Assembly: GCF_038024855.1 (NCBI RefSeq)
Contig: NZ_CP139089.1
Location: 3,809,501 to 3,873,500, forward strand
Length of the DNA: 64,000 nt
Origin: Methylocella tundrae
GTDB lineage: Bacteria; Pseudomonadota; Alphaproteobacteria; Rhizobiales; Beijerinckiaceae
Reading direction: 5' to 3'
A program made the translations under genes and the position numbers. This document shows positions 42,527 through 51,760 of this stretch, piece by piece. Every line of letters starts with the position of its first letter. Within the stretch, counting starts at the first letter, position 1. The notes under the pieces were generated by a model. It was not told the origin of the DNA, searched no databases, and saw only the letters and a program-made list of their open reading frames with translations.

Positions 42527-43786
42527 TCACGGCCTCGGCCAGCTGAAATCGTCGGCGCGCCCTGGCTTCGGATCGGTTTGCTGCTCTTGCCGCAGAGTCT
42601 GCCTCGCGGGCGCCTGTGGGCTCGCCGCGCGAGAGGCGAGTTCGCCGCCTGGCGCGCGCACGGGTCCCGTCAGCGGCAGCACCGGGCCGGCGATGGGTTT
42701 TGGCGGGGGAGGCGGCGCGGGCGCGCCGGCCGGTTCGCTCGAAGACGCCCCCGGCGCGCCGTTTGGAGACGCGTCCGCGGGCGGCAGGCTCGCCTCCGCG
42801 GGAGCCGAGATCGCCGGACTTTCAGGGTTTGGCGGCGCCGTCTCGTCGAGATTGCGGCGGATATCCGGCTCGACGAAATGCGCCAGCTTGCGAGCGCCAG
42901 CCTTGGTGAAATGGATGCCGTCGGCCGCCCGCAGCTTCACGATCTGTCCGTTGAGATCCGGCCCCATGGCGCTGTATTCGCCGGCGTCATTGGCGAAGGC
43001 TTCCCAAACGTCGACATAGGTCGCTCCGGCCTTGCTGGCGTATTCGCGATAAAGGTCGTTGAAGGCGGAGGCGTCGGCGGACAGACGCTCGCTTTTCAGG
43101 ACGGGCAGTCCCACCCAGACCAGCGGAATTTTCTTGTCGCGGAACATTGAAGCGATCGTTTCGATGCGATGCGCATAAGCCTCGACCCATTGCGGCGAAC
43201 GCGGCTCGAACGCGCCGCCCTTGCCGTCCCGCAGGGTCTGACGGTCGTTGCTGCCAATCATCATGACGGCGAAATTGATCTTTTCGCCGCTCGCAAGAAG
43301 GTCCTGCGCGGCCTTCGTCCAATCATAGAAATCGTCGCGCACGAGCCCGCTGTTTTCTTTTGCCTTGCGCAGGATCGCGACCTCTGGCCGATCCGCGAAG
43401 GCTTCCGTCAGGCCCTGCTCAAGCATTTGCCCGAGGCTGTCGCCGAGCACGGCGACGAAATAGGTCGGCGCGACGGCCGGCGCCGCAGGTTTCGCCGTGG
43501 CGCTGTCGGCCGGTCGCTCGTCGCGCCGACCACTGGGCCTTGTCCGCTCCGAGGCGCGTCTTGGCGCGGCGCGATGAAATTCAGGCCTTGGCTTGATCAC
43601 GCGGCTCGGCGGCGGGGCGGGCTGAAACAAATGCGTGAACCAGGCGAACGGATCTGCCTGCGCATGGGCGGGCGACGCGCCGACGCAGGGCAGGAGGAGC
43701 GCGACGATCGTGAGCGCCAGCGCATGAAGCCGGAGAAGGCCGAGCCGGGACGTTCTCGATCGACGATCGCAAGATGGTCTGATCAT
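42527..43786 (-). CDS. Exported SGNH/GDSL hydrolase (DUF459-like)
   Basis: A 419-residue protein. The signal segment is residues about 15-43 (ending AHAQ). The SGNH fold shows block I VLGDSLGQM, block III MMIGSNDRQ and block V DGIHFTKAGARKLAHF with catalytic Asp and His. The last 100 residues are Pro/Ala-rich and likely disordered. DUF459 proteins of this type are widespread in Rhizobiales; a role in polysaccharide or peptidoglycan O-acyl changes is assumed. The same frame stays open 235 codons upstream across the divergent dehydrogenase, but the signal peptide places the start at 43786. Confidence 0.85.
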   Translation of the reverse strand: MIRPSCDRRSRTSRLGLLRLHALALTIVALLLPCVGASPAHAQADPFAWFTHLFQPAPPPSRVIKPRPEFHRAAPRRASERTRPSGRRDERPADSATAKPAAPAVAPTYFVAVLGDSLGQMLEQGLTEAFADRPEVAILRKAKENSGLVRDDFYDWTKAAQDLLASGEKINFAVMMIGSNDRQTLRDGKGGAFEPRSPQWVEAYAHRIETIASMFRDKKIPLVWVGLPVLKSERLSADASAFNDLYREYASKAGATYVDVWEAFANDAGEYSAMGPDLNGQIVKLRAADGIHFTKAGARKLAHFVEPDIRRNLDETAPPNPESPAISAPAEASLPPADASPNGAPGASSSEPAGAPAPPPPPKPIAGPVLPLTGPVRAPGGELASRAASPQAPARQTLRQEQQTDPKPGRADDFSWPRP

Positions 43787-44086
43787 CGCGCCATTATAGA
43801 CAGGTTCCGTTGAAGCCGCACCCCCCTCCGCGTCCGGAGAGGTTGTGAAATTCCTCCGGCTCAGGCTCCGCCTGATTGCGCGCCCCACCGATTTTCCGCC
43901 CTTGCCGAGGGCGGGCGCCGACATCGCGCGCAGTTGATGCGTCACCCCTCCTGCTACGCTTTGAGGCCGCCCTTTCGCGGCATATACCTTCGCCCCGTTC
44001 GCATACACCGGCGGCCCGTTCCAGAAGCCGCCTCCGCTGTGCTCACCCGCGGCGTCATCGCCGTGAGCAAAAAGGGAGAAACATGC
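43787..44086. other. Divergent promoter region SGNH hydrolase / aldehyde dehydrogenase
   Basis: 300 bp between two divergent genes. No gene, repeat or clear promoter element seen beyond the GGGAG site of the dehydrogenase. Confidence 0.3.
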
Positions 44087-45610
44087 ATGAACGTCCGCGC
44101 CAACATCACAGTGACCAGGGCGGTGGTTCCGCCCGCTATCAAGGCATGGCTGTCGACGGCCCGTCCGATGCTGATCGACGGCAAATGGGTCAAGGCTCAG
44201 TCCGGCAAAACGTTCGATGTGTTTGATCCCGCGACGGGCGAACCGATCGCCAGCGTCGCGGAAGGCGATAAGGCCGATATCGACCTCGCGGTGAAGGCGG
44301 CGCGCCGCGCTTTTGCATCGGGGCCATGGTCGCGCATGACTCCGTCCGAGCGGGGCCGCATCATTCATCGGATCGGCGATCTGATTCTTGAGAACGCCGA
44401 TGAACTCGCAAGCCTCGAGGCGCTCGACAATGGCAAGCCGAAAGCCGTCGCCAAGGCGGCAGACGTGACCCTTGCAGCCGATATGTTCCATTACATGTCC
44501 GGCTGGGCGACGAAGATCGAGGGCAAGACCATCCCGATCTCGGCGCTCGCCGCTCCTGGGGCCGAGTTCGTCTCAATGACCCGCATGGAGCCAATCGGCG
44601 TCGTCGGGCAGATCATTCCGTGGAACTTCCCGCTTCTGATGGCGGCCTGGAAACTCGGGCCGGCGCTGACGGCGGGCTGCACGGTCGTGCTCAAGGTGGC
44701 CGAGGAAACCCCTCTCTCCGCCCTCCGTCTCGGCGAGCTTATACTCGAAGCCGGCGTTCCGGCCGGCGTCGTCAACATCGTGCCCGGCTTCGGCGAGACG
44801 GCGGGCGCGGCTCTTGCGGAGCATCCGGACGTCGATAAGGTCGCTTTCACCGGCTCGACGGAGGTTGGCCGGCTGATCGTCCAGGCGGCGTCCCGCGACC
44901 TCAAGAAAGTCTCGCTCGAGCTCGGCGGGAAATCGCCAAATATCATTCTCGGCGACGCCGATCTCGAACTTGCGATCGCCGGCGCGACCGCGGCGATTTT
45001 CTTCAATCATGGACAGTGCTGCAACGCCGGCTCGCGTCTGTTCGTGCAAAGGAACATTTTCGACAAGGTGGTCGAGGGCGTCGCCGCGCAGGCCGACAAG
45101 ATCAAGCTCGGCCACGGCCTTAGCGACGACACGGAAATGGGTCCCCTGGTTTCCAAGGTGCAGTATGACCGCGTGACCGGCTATCTGGCGTCTGGCCGCC
45201 GGGAGGGCGCCCGTGCGCTTTGCGGCGGCGAAGGTCTTGGCGGGGCTGGCTACTTCGTGCCGCCGACTGTGCTCGTCGACACCAAACCGAACATGAAAGT
45301 CGTGCGGGAGGAAATTTTCGGGCCGGTGCTCGTCGCCACTCCCTTCGACGAAGTTGACGACGCGCTCATCGCGGAAGCGAACAACACCATCTACGGCCTC
45401 GCCGCCGGCGTGTGGTCAGGCAATACCGGAAGAGCCCACCAGATCGCCAACAGGTTGCGCACGGGAACGGTGTGGATCAACTGCTACCACGTCTTCGACG
45501 CGGCGCTGCCCTTTGGCGGCTACAAGCAATCCGGCTGGGGCCGCGAAATGGGACAGGCCGTGTTGTCGAATTATCTTGAGACAAAGGCCATCACGACGCG
45601 CCTTGGCTAA
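44087..45610 (+). CDS. NAD(P)-dependent aldehyde dehydrogenase
   Basis: Oxidises an aldehyde to the acid. The 507-residue chain has the NAD fold with PWNFPLLMAAWKLGPAL, the general-base Glu in LELGGKSPN, and the nucleophile Cys in FNHGQCCNAGSRLF, close to the ALDH1/2-type and betaine/aromatic aldehyde dehydrogenases. The C-terminal FGGYKQSGWGREMG is also typical of that group. I start at 44087, preceded by AGGGAG; the ORF is open 51 codons further but without family support. Substrate unknown; no alcohol dehydrogenase or PQQ gene is adjacent. Confidence 0.93.
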   Translation: MNVRANITVTRAVVPPAIKAWLSTARPMLIDGKWVKAQSGKTFDVFDPATGEPIASVAEGDKADIDLAVKAARRAFASGPWSRMTPSERGRIIHRIGDLILENADELASLEALDNGKPKAVAKAADVTLAADMFHYMSGWATKIEGKTIPISALAAPGAEFVSMTRMEPIGVVGQIIPWNFPLLMAAWKLGPALTAGCTVVLKVAEETPLSALRLGELILEAGVPAGVVNIVPGFGETAGAALAEHPDVDKVAFTGSTEVGRLIVQAASRDLKKVSLELGGKSPNIILGDADLELAIAGATAAIFFNHGQCCNAGSRLFVQRNIFDKVVEGVAAQADKIKLGHGLSDDTEMGPLVSKVQYDRVTGYLASGRREGARALCGGEGLGGAGYFVPPTVLVDTKPNMKVVREEIFGPVLVATPFDEVDDALIAEANNTIYGLAAGVWSGNTGRAHQIANRLRTGTVWINCYHVFDAALPFGGYKQSGWGREMGQAVLSNYLETKAITTRLG

Positions 45611-45641
45611 ACGCGTCGGATCAGGCGTTGCAATGATAATG

Positions 45642-45673
45642 GGCATGAGGGTTCGTTATGGAACGCTCATGCC
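45642..45673. terminator. Hairpin between convergent aldehyde dehydrogenase and sulP
   Basis: GGCATGAG-G-GTTC (45642-45654) pairs with GAAC-G-CTCATGCC (45661-45673) around a six-base loop. The stem straddles the stop codon of the SulP gene. No strong T run; likely a shared transcript-end structure. Confidence 0.5.
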
Positions 45674-47383
45674 TTCATGTGCAACGGGCGCCCGCGCAAT
45701 CGCCGCGCGGGCGGCTGAGACGGCGCTTTTCACATCGTCCTTGAAATGCACGCGCCTGACGCCGTCGCTGTGCAGCAGCAGAGCGCGGCGCACGGCTTTG
45801 CTCGCGCCCGAAACATAAACGAGGGCGCCGGCGCGGCGCGCCTTGCGCGCGAATTCTCCAATCGTCACCGCCGCGGTCGAATCGAAAAACTGCACGGCCG
45901 AGAGGTCGATGACATAGGCTTTCGGCTGTTCGGCGATCTCGTCGAGAACGGCGCTGACGCCGGCGGCCGCCCCGAAGAAGAAGGCGCCCGAGATCCGGAA
46001 CGCGACGATGTCGCGGTCCGTCGTCAGCGTCGCGTCATAGGCCTCGCCCGCCTCGCTGCGATCGGATTGGTCCTCGTCCATCGGGCCCAGAGTTTCGACT
46101 TCCAGCGATTGCGACATGCGGCGCAATATGATCAGCGATGCGAGGCTGAAGCCCACCAGGATTCCGGTGGCAAGATCACGGAAGATGGTCAACAGGAATG
46201 TCGCGAGCAACACGATGGCGGCGCCGCGCGAAGCGCGCAGCAGGGTCGCAAAGGCGTGTTTTTCCGCCATGTTCCAGGCGACGATGGTGAGGACGCCGGC
46301 AAGGGCCGCGAGCGGGATGTAAGAGGCGAGCGGCGCCGCGACCATCATGAAGATCAGGAGAAACAGCGAATGGAGCATGCCGGCGATCGGGCCGCGCGCG
46401 CCCGCGCGCACATTGGTCGCCGTGCGGGCGATGGTTCCCGTCACGCAGATCCCGCCAAACAACGCCGACGCCATGTTGGCGACGCCTTGCGCGACCAGTT
46501 CACAGTTCGAGCGATGGCGCCGCCCGGACATGCTGTCAGCGACGACAGCCGACAACAGGCTCTCGATGCTGCCGAGCAGAGCGAAGGAGAATGCGGCCGG
46601 GAGCACGGCGGTGATCTTGTCGTATGACATCGCGGGCAGATAGGGCGCCGGCAGGCTTCTCGGAATGCCGCCGAAATGCGTGCCGATGGTCTCGATCGGG
46701 AGGCCAAGCGCAAAACCGGCGGCGGAGGCGATGGTCACGGCGATGAGAAGGCCCGGCCAATGCGGGCGATAGCGCCGGATGAGTAGAATGACGGCGATGG
46801 TCGCCGCCGCGACGCCGACCGCCGACGGGCTGGTCGTCGGCAGGGCTTTGCCGAGAGTGCTGAGCTTTTCAAGCAGAGGGCCGGGTTCTGGCCCCGACAG
46901 GGTGAGGCCGAACAGATCCTTGATCTGGCTCGCGAAAATGATCGTCGCGATGCCGGCGCTAAAGCCGACCGTCACCGGATAGGGGATATATTTGATGAAG
47001 GCGCCAAGACGCAGGAACCCGATCGCCACCAGGATCAGCCCGGATAGCAGCGTCGCCAGGATCAAACCGTCGACGCCGTGCTCCGCGACCGTCGCCGCCA
47101 CGAGAACGATGAAGGCGCCGGCGGGACCGCCGATCTGGAAGCGGCTGCCGCCGAGCGCCGAGACGAAAAATCCGCCGATGATCGCGGTATAGAGCCCACG
47201 GTCCGGCGTCACGCCCGAAGCAATGGCGATCGCCATCGACAGAGGCAGGGCGACGATCGCGACGGTGAGGCCGGCGACGGCGTCGGCGCGCAAATCGGAG
47301 AGGCCGTAGCGCTCGCGCAGGACGGTGATGAGCTTGGGCGTAAAGAGCTCGACGAAACTCGGGTTCAAAATGCCGGCGGCCAT
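45656..47383 (-). CDS. SulP-family anion transporter with STAS domain
   Basis: Inner-membrane carrier of sulfate, bicarbonate or another anion (SLC26 family), 575 residues. The N-terminal signature DAVAGLTVAIVALPLSMAIA is present, followed by ten or more hydrophobic spans, and a cytosolic STAS domain at residues about 450-560 (YVIDLSAVQFFDSTAAVTIG). The start at 47383 has GGGAG nine bases upstream; a TTG seven codons earlier is less likely. It lies 81 bp after an XRE regulator on the same strand. Substrate cannot be read from sequence; no carbonic anhydrase or cys gene is adjacent. Confidence 0.92.
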   Translation of the reverse strand: MAAGILNPSFVELFTPKLITVLRERYGLSDLRADAVAGLTVAIVALPLSMAIAIASGVTPDRGLYTAIIGGFFVSALGGSRFQIGGPAGAFIVLVAATVAEHGVDGLILATLLSGLILVAIGFLRLGAFIKYIPYPVTVGFSAGIATIIFASQIKDLFGLTLSGPEPGPLLEKLSTLGKALPTTSPSAVGVAAATIAVILLIRRYRPHWPGLLIAVTIASAAGFALGLPIETIGTHFGGIPRSLPAPYLPAMSYDKITAVLPAAFSFALLGSIESLLSAVVADSMSGRRHRSNCELVAQGVANMASALFGGICVTGTIARTATNVRAGARGPIAGMLHSLFLLIFMMVAAPLASYIPLAALAGVLTIVAWNMAEKHAFATLLRASRGAAIVLLATFLLTIFRDLATGILVGFSLASLIILRRMSQSLEVETLGPMDEDQSDRSEAGEAYDATLTTDRDIVAFRISGAFFFGAAAGVSAVLDEIAEQPKAYVIDLSAVQFFDSTAAVTIGEFARKARRAGALVYVSGASKAVRRALLLHSDGVRRVHFKDDVKSAVSAARAAIARAPVAHEGMSVP

Positions 47384-47464
47384 GCCGATTTTCTCCCAAT
47401 CCAATATCGCGGGATCGTCTGGCTCAGGCCCTGGCGGTCTCCGTCATATGCGTTTCAAAAAAAG

Positions 47465-47740
47465 TCAGTCCGGGCGCGGCGCCGACTCCTTGAATCGAAC
47501 GCCCCGGCCGCCGCCGTAACTTGCCGCATCTTCCGCGATAAGTTCGACGCCGGCGCGATTGAACGCCTCGATCACCTTGGTCAGGGTCTCCACCACGCCC
47601 CGTACATTGCCCTCGCTGGCTTCCATGCGCTGGATCGTCGGCAGCGACATGCCGGAGAGCTCGGCAAGCTGGCGCTGGTCGATCCCGAGCAGGGCGCGGG
47701 CGGCCCGCATCTGGGCGGCAGTGATCAAGAGCGGCCCCAT
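47465..47740 (-). CDS. XRE-family helix-turn-helix regulator
   Basis: A 91-residue DNA-binding protein. The HTH reads MRAARALLGIDQRQLAELSG and continues MSLPTIQRMEASEG, a classic Xre/Cro arrangement covering residues about 8-60. The rest (IEAFNRAGVELI) is the short tail common to SulP-linked regulators. It is upstream of and probably cotranscribed with sulP, so it is likely its repressor and its own. Confidence 0.87.
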   Translation of the reverse strand: MGPLLITAAQMRAARALLGIDQRQLAELSGMSLPTIQRMEASEGNVRGVVETLTKVIEAFNRAGVELIAEDAASYGGGRGVRFKESAPRPD

Positions 47741-47748
47741 GTTTATTT

Positions 47749-47765
47749 GCTATTACGCATATAGC
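47749..47765. promoter_or_regulatory. Inverted repeat upstream of the XRE-sulP unit
   Basis: GCTAT (47749-47753) and ATAGC (47761-47765) flank TACGCAT. It lies immediately upstream of the regulator start, in AT-rich DNA, where an autoregulatory operator would be expected. Confidence 0.45.
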
Positions 47766-48098
47766 ATCATGATTGATGGTTTCAACATGAATCTAGGGAG
47801 ATTTAACATGAGTCTCCCCCGGCCGCCTGACGGCAGCGGGCCAATCGGACCGCCGCGGTCGTAACAAACCAGACGTCGCCTATTGGCAAGCCTGCGGGAG
47901 CGCGGCTTTAAGCGAAAAGAATCGATCTTCGGGATTGCCGGGATCAGCAGCGCCTGCGTCCAATCCTCTGGAGATTGACCGTTTGGCGTAGCGAGGATGA
48001 GGCTCGCGGCTCCGAGCCTTGGCGCGCCCGGCGCGCTGCGCCGTCCGGGTTCATGACTCGCCAGATGGAGACGAACGGTGAGCGGGCCGAGACATAGT

Positions 48099-48134
48099 GG
48101 AAAGGCGGTAGCGGAGGAGCGCTACCGCCTTTCC
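48099..48134. repeat. Perfect 15-bp-arm inverted repeat
   Basis: GGAAAGGCGGTAGCG (48099-48113) and CGCTACCGCCTTTCC (48120-48134) are exact reverse complements around GAGGAG. No T run follows and no gene ends nearby, so it is not an obvious terminator. It may be a REP-like element or the relic of a mobile-element end. Confidence 0.7.
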
Positions 48135-48383
48135 CCACACTTGCCAAATGTGCGCTATCACCTCCAATCCTGCGCATGAGACTTGGTAGGTGCATCCGAG
48201 AAATCCGCTCCGACGCCGTCTAGACTCTCGCCAGGCTCGCGCCTGACAGGAGGTTGGCTTCTATTCTGGCCGCGTGGTCTGTTAGCGGACTCCGATCAAT
48301 TTCCAACCGCTCATAATCCACCAAGCTCAGATCAAGGTTGCTTAGGCGCATCGACGCAAAAAGGGCAATTTCCAATAAAGCGA

Positions 48384-48397
48384 TTGATGTGAATCAT
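48384..48397. promoter_or_regulatory. FNR/FixK-type box upstream of the CBS/acs/pdh group
   Basis: TTGAT-GTGA-ATCAT matches the FNR/FixK consensus TTGAT-N4-ATCAA at nine of ten fixed bases. A TATCAG element at 48420-48425 sits at the distance expected for the -10 of a class II promoter (predicted start near 48432). This suggests activation under low oxygen of the CBS gene and perhaps of the operon beyond. Confidence 0.6.
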
Positions 48398-48534
48398 AGC
48401 CCTCGAACATTGAAGAGACTATCAGCAATGCCCCTGCGCGCGTTCCGCAAGGCAGGCTGGGCAGCGGGCGAGACGGCCATTGCCGCGACGCGGCCATGAC
48501 CAGGTGGAAAGAGGTCCGCCATGAAAGTAAAAAA

Positions 48535-48972
48535 ATGATGCACAATGGTGTTTCTCCGGACACAGCCGTCACGGCGCTGGCAAAAAAAATGCAACAATCT
48601 GATATCGGCGCTATTCCTGTCGGTGAAAACGATCGGCTCATTGGTATGGTGACCGACCGCGACATCACGGTGCGTGGCGCCATGAGCGGGAAGGATCTCG
48701 ATAAGCTCACCGCTGGGGACGTGATGACTGCCGGCGTAATCTACTGCCGCGACAGCGAAACAGTGGATGAGGCGGCGCGGATAATGGAAAGCAAGCAGGT
48801 AAGACGGTTGCCCGTCATCGATGCGAACAAGAGAATGGTTGGGATGATCAGCCTCGGTGATGTTTCGCATGCGGCCTCGCAGGAGCGACGAAGGCTGTCT
48901 CGGCCCATCACGCCTGACCAAAAAGCTCCTGGCCAAGGGTCAATCGTGACCTTTATCTCAAGCGTATCCTGA
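48535..48972 (+). CDS. Tandem CBS-domain protein
   Basis: About 145 residues forming one CBS pair (Bateman module) that binds adenine nucleotides. CBS1 includes [20 protein letters not shown] and [12 protein letters not shown]2 includes [20 protein letters not shown]. Stand-alone proteins of this type usually start MKVKxxM. Here an ATG with a good GAGGT site (48521) reads MKVKK and then meets TGA after a run of seven A (48529-48535). One more A would restore the family N-terminus. In the CBS frame the choices are ATG 48535/48538 (overlapping that TGA, so restart is possible) or ATG 48496 without a site. It precedes acs by 31 bp. Confidence 0.85.
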   Translation: MMHNGVSPDTAVTALAKKMQQSDIGAIPVGENDRLIGMVTDRDITVRGAMSGKDLDKLTAGDVMTAGVIYCRDSETVDEAARIMESKQVRRLPVIDANKRMVGMISLGDVSHAASQERRRLSRPITPDQKAPGQGSIVTFISSVS

Positions 48973-49003
48973 AAACCAGAAAAACGCCGGCCTGGAGGAG
49001 CCA

Positions 49004-50761
49004 ATGGAATGGAAGGCTATTCGAAAGCGTTCAGAGGACTTTGCGGGCGCCAACCTTCAGGATTACGAAACTTCGGTTGCAACCTTCTCATGGTCGCAAG
49101 AACAAACGCTGCTTGGCGGGTTACCGCAGGGCGGTCTTAATATCGCTCATGAGGCGGTTGATCGGCATGTATTGGCCGGGCGCGGCGGAAAGCTCGCGCT
49201 ACGCTGCATTGGCCGCGACGATCGGGTTCAAGACTTCTCCTACGCTGATCTCCAGGCTGCGGCCAATCGATTCGCTAATGTCTTGGCGCGGTGGGGCGTG
49301 GGGAAAGGCGAGCGGGTCTTTTCGCTGCTTGGCCGGACGCCGGAGCTTTACATCGCCGCCCTCGGCACGCTCAAGAACGGCAGCGTGTTCTCGCCGCTGT
49401 TCTCGGCCTTCGGACCGGAGCCGATCAAAGCGCGCATGACGATCGGCGCCGCCAAGGCCCTTATCGTTTCCGAAACGTTCTACCGGCGCAAAATCGAGCC
49501 TATTCGCCACGAATTGACGAGCCTCGGGCATGTCTTTCTGACCGATTGCCTGGACGATCCGCCCGCGGGCGCGACCGATCTTGCGGCCGACATGGCGGCG
49601 GCGTCGGATTCGTTTGAAACGGTTTTGACGGGCCCCGAGGACATGGCCCTCCTGCATTTCACCAGCGGAACAACCGGGCGACCAAAAGGCGCCGTGCACG
49701 TGCACCAATCCGTCGTCGCCCATCATGTGACGGGCAAGCTCGCGCTTGATCTCCATCCCGGCGACATCTTTTGGTGCACGGCTGATCCCGGCTGGGTGAC
49801 GGGCACGTCTTACGGCATCATTTCTCCGCTCACGAATGGCGCCACGCTGATCGTCGACCAGGCCGAATTCGAAGCCGAACGCTGGTACAGAATTCTTGAG
49901 AAGCAGAAAATCAATGTCTGGTACACAGCGCCGACCGCGATCCGCATGCTCATGAAAGCTGGCGCCGGCGTCGCTAAGCGGTTCGATTTGTCGAACTTGC
50001 GTTTCATGGCCAGCGTCGGCGAACCGCTCAACCCTGAGGCTGTCGTTTGGGGACTCGAAGCATTCGGGATGCCGTTCCACGACAATTGGTGGCAGACTGA
50101 GACCGGCGGCATCATGATCGCCAATTACCGGTCCATGGACGTCAAGCCGGGATCGATGGGCAGGCCATTGCCTGGTGTGACGGCTTCGATCGTCGAACGG
50201 AAGCAAGGCGGGGAGATCCAGGAGAGCGCGAAGCCAATGATCATGGGAGAGCTTGCGCTGCGTCCGGGCTGGCCCTCGATGATGCGCGCCTATCTGAACG
50301 AGGAGGAGCGTTACCGCAAATGTTTCGCCGGCGGCTGGTACCTAACCGGCGATCTCGCGATGCGCGACGACGAAGGCTATTATTGGTTTGTTGGCCGGGC
50401 CGATGACGTCATCAAGAGCGCAGGCCATCTCGTCGGCCCATTCGAGGTGGAAAGCGCCCTCATGGAACACGAGGCGGTCGCCGAGGCTGGCGTGATTGGA
50501 ATCCCGGACGAGATTGCGGGGGAGGTCGTGAAAGCCTTTATCGCCTTGAAGGAAGGGGTTGAACCGACCGAGGGGTTGCGCAAGGAGCTGCTCGGCCACG
50601 CGCGCAAGCGCCTTGGTCCCGCGATCGCGCCAAAGGACATCGCTTTCCGCAAGAACCTGCCGAAGACGCGCAGCGGCAAGATCATGCGCCGGCTCTTGAA
50701 AGCGCGTGAATTGGGGCTGCCGGAGGGCGATCTGTCGACGCTTGAGAGCGAGGAGCAATGA
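49004..50761 (+). CDS. acs: Acetate--CoA ligase family enzyme (AMP-forming)
   Basis: Adenylate-forming enzyme making acetyl-CoA, or a similar short acyl-CoA, from acid, ATP and CoA. The 585-residue protein is shorter than classical Acs (about 650) and resembles the AcsA group of Gram-positives. Motifs: P-loop [26 protein letters not shown] with the acyl-pocket Trp, [20 protein letters not shown], and the C-terminal catalytic lysine in [13 protein letters not shown]. The stop overlaps the pdhA start (ATGA), so it is translationally coupled to the dehydrogenase genes and forms the first gene of a five-gene unit. Confidence 0.93.
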   Translation: MEWKAIRKRSEDFAGANLQDYETSVATFSWSQEQTLLGGLPQGGLNIAHEAVDRHVLAGRGGKLALRCIGRDDRVQDFSYADLQAAANRFANVLARWGVGKGERVFSLLGRTPELYIAALGTLKNGSVFSPLFSAFGPEPIKARMTIGAAKALIVSETFYRRKIEPIRHELTSLGHVFLTDCLDDPPAGATDLAADMAAASDSFETVLTGPEDMALLHFTSGTTGRPKGAVHVHQSVVAHHVTGKLALDLHPGDIFWCTADPGWVTGTSYGIISPLTNGATLIVDQAEFEAERWYRILEKQKINVWYTAPTAIRMLMKAGAGVAKRFDLSNLRFMASVGEPLNPEAVVWGLEAFGMPFHDNWWQTETGGIMIANYRSMDVKPGSMGRPLPGVTASIVERKQGGEIQESAKPMIMGELALRPGWPSMMRAYLNEEERYRKCFAGGWYLTGDLAMRDDEGYYWFVGRADDVIKSAGHLVGPFEVESALMEHEAVAEAGVIGIPDEIAGEVVKAFIALKEGVEPTEGLRKELLGHARKRLGPAIAPKDIAFRKNLPKTRSGKIMRRLLKARELGLPEGDLSTLESEEQ

Positions 50762-51741
50762 CCGATAAACCACGTTTGTCGCGGGCGCATGAGCTCGACC
50801 TCCTCAAGCACATGATCCGTATCCGCCGGTTTGAGGACAAATGCGCCGAGCTCTATACGCAGGAGAAGATTAGGGGCTTTCTCCATCTCTACGATGGAGA
50901 GGAGGCCGTCGCCGCCGGGGTCATTCCCGTGCTCGAGAAGCGCGATCGGGTTGTTTCTACCTATCGCGAGCATGGCCATGCGCTCGTGCGCGGCGTGTCG
51001 ATGAAGGCTGCGCTCGCCGAGATGTACGGCAAGCAGGAGGGATGTAGCGGTGGCCGCGGAGGCTCAATGCACCTGTTCGACCGGGCGACTAATTTCTACG
51101 GAGGCAACGCCATTGTCGGGGGTGGGCTTCCAATGGCGGTCGGTCTCGCGCTGGCCGATCACATGCGCGGGGAGGACATTGTGACTGCCTGCTTCTTCGG
51201 CGACGGCGCCGTCGCGGAAGGCGAGTTTCATGAGAGCCTCAATTTAGCGATGCTCTGGACGCTCCCTGTGCTGTTCGTGTGCGAGAATAATCTCTACGCC
51301 ATGGGAACGTCGCTGGCGCTCTCCGAATCGGAGACCGATCTGCACCTTAAGGCGGCAAGCTATCGGATCGCTGCCGAGGCGATCGATGGCATGGACGTGA
51401 TCGCGGTCGAGGCCGCGGCGCGACGCGCGGTGGAGGCGGTGCGGCGAACAGGAAAGCCGTATTTTCTCGAATGCCACACCTACCGGTTCCGCGGCCATTC
51501 AATGTTCGACAGCCAACTCTACCGCGACAAGACTGAGGTCGAGGCCTGGCGGCAAAAGGGGCCGATCGTGCGGTTCAGCGGCTGGCTCGAGGCAAATCAC
51601 ATGATCCACCCGGAGGATATGGCGCTGATCGAAGCTGAGGTCGCCGCCGAAATCGCCGAAGCCATTGCTTTCGCAGAGGCGGGAACATGGGAGCCGGTCG
51701 AACGCCTCAAGCGATTCACTTATGCGGAAGGGACAGCCTGA
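50758..51741 (+). CDS. pdhA: Pyruvate/2-oxoacid dehydrogenase E1 alpha subunit
   Basis: Thiamine-diphosphate enzyme half that decarboxylates pyruvate or a related oxoacid. The 327 residues start with the family [19 protein letters not shown]; the TPP-binding motif runs from [19 protein letters not shown] to VCENN, and the regulatory loop [10 protein letters not shown] is present. Members of this size are often labelled acetoin or pyruvate dehydrogenase E1 alpha; the neighbouring acetate ligase and PEP synthase favour pyruvate. It is coupled to acs by ATGA and followed by the beta subunit after 19 bp. Confidence 0.93.
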   Translation: MTDKPRLSRAHELDLLKHMIRIRRFEDKCAELYTQEKIRGFLHLYDGEEAVAAGVIPVLEKRDRVVSTYREHGHALVRGVSMKAALAEMYGKQEGCSGGRGGSMHLFDRATNFYGGNAIVGGGLPMAVGLALADHMRGEDIVTACFFGDGAVAEGEFHESLNLAMLWTLPVLFVCENNLYAMGTSLALSESETDLHLKAASYRIAAEAIDGMDVIAVEAAARRAVEAVRRTGKPYFLECHTYRFRGHSMFDSQLYRDKTEVEAWRQKGPIVRFSGWLEANHMIHPEDMALIEAEVAAEIAEAIAFAEAGTWEPVERLKRFTYAEGTA

Positions 51742-51760
51742 CAGGCTGGCGACGGGCCTC

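Larger units (their letters stand above)
47766..48495. other. Gene-poor junction into the accessory region
   Basis: About 730 bp with no supported gene. It contains a repeated AACATGA near 47785 and 47809, a very stable hairpin at 48099-48134 (listed separately), and the FNR/FixK-type box at 48384-48397. The sequence composition is mixed and could include remnants of decayed genes, but I recognise none. Confidence 0.4.

Noticed and set aside
43787..44491. 235-codon N-terminal extension of the SGNH hydrolase frame
   Set aside because: A clear signal peptide begins at 43786, and the extension is antisense to the aldehyde dehydrogenase promoter and start.
47768..47790. TTGAT-GGTT-TCAAC as a fourth FNR/FixK box
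   Set aside because: The right half-site does not match ATCAA or the TCAA core at the correct spacing.
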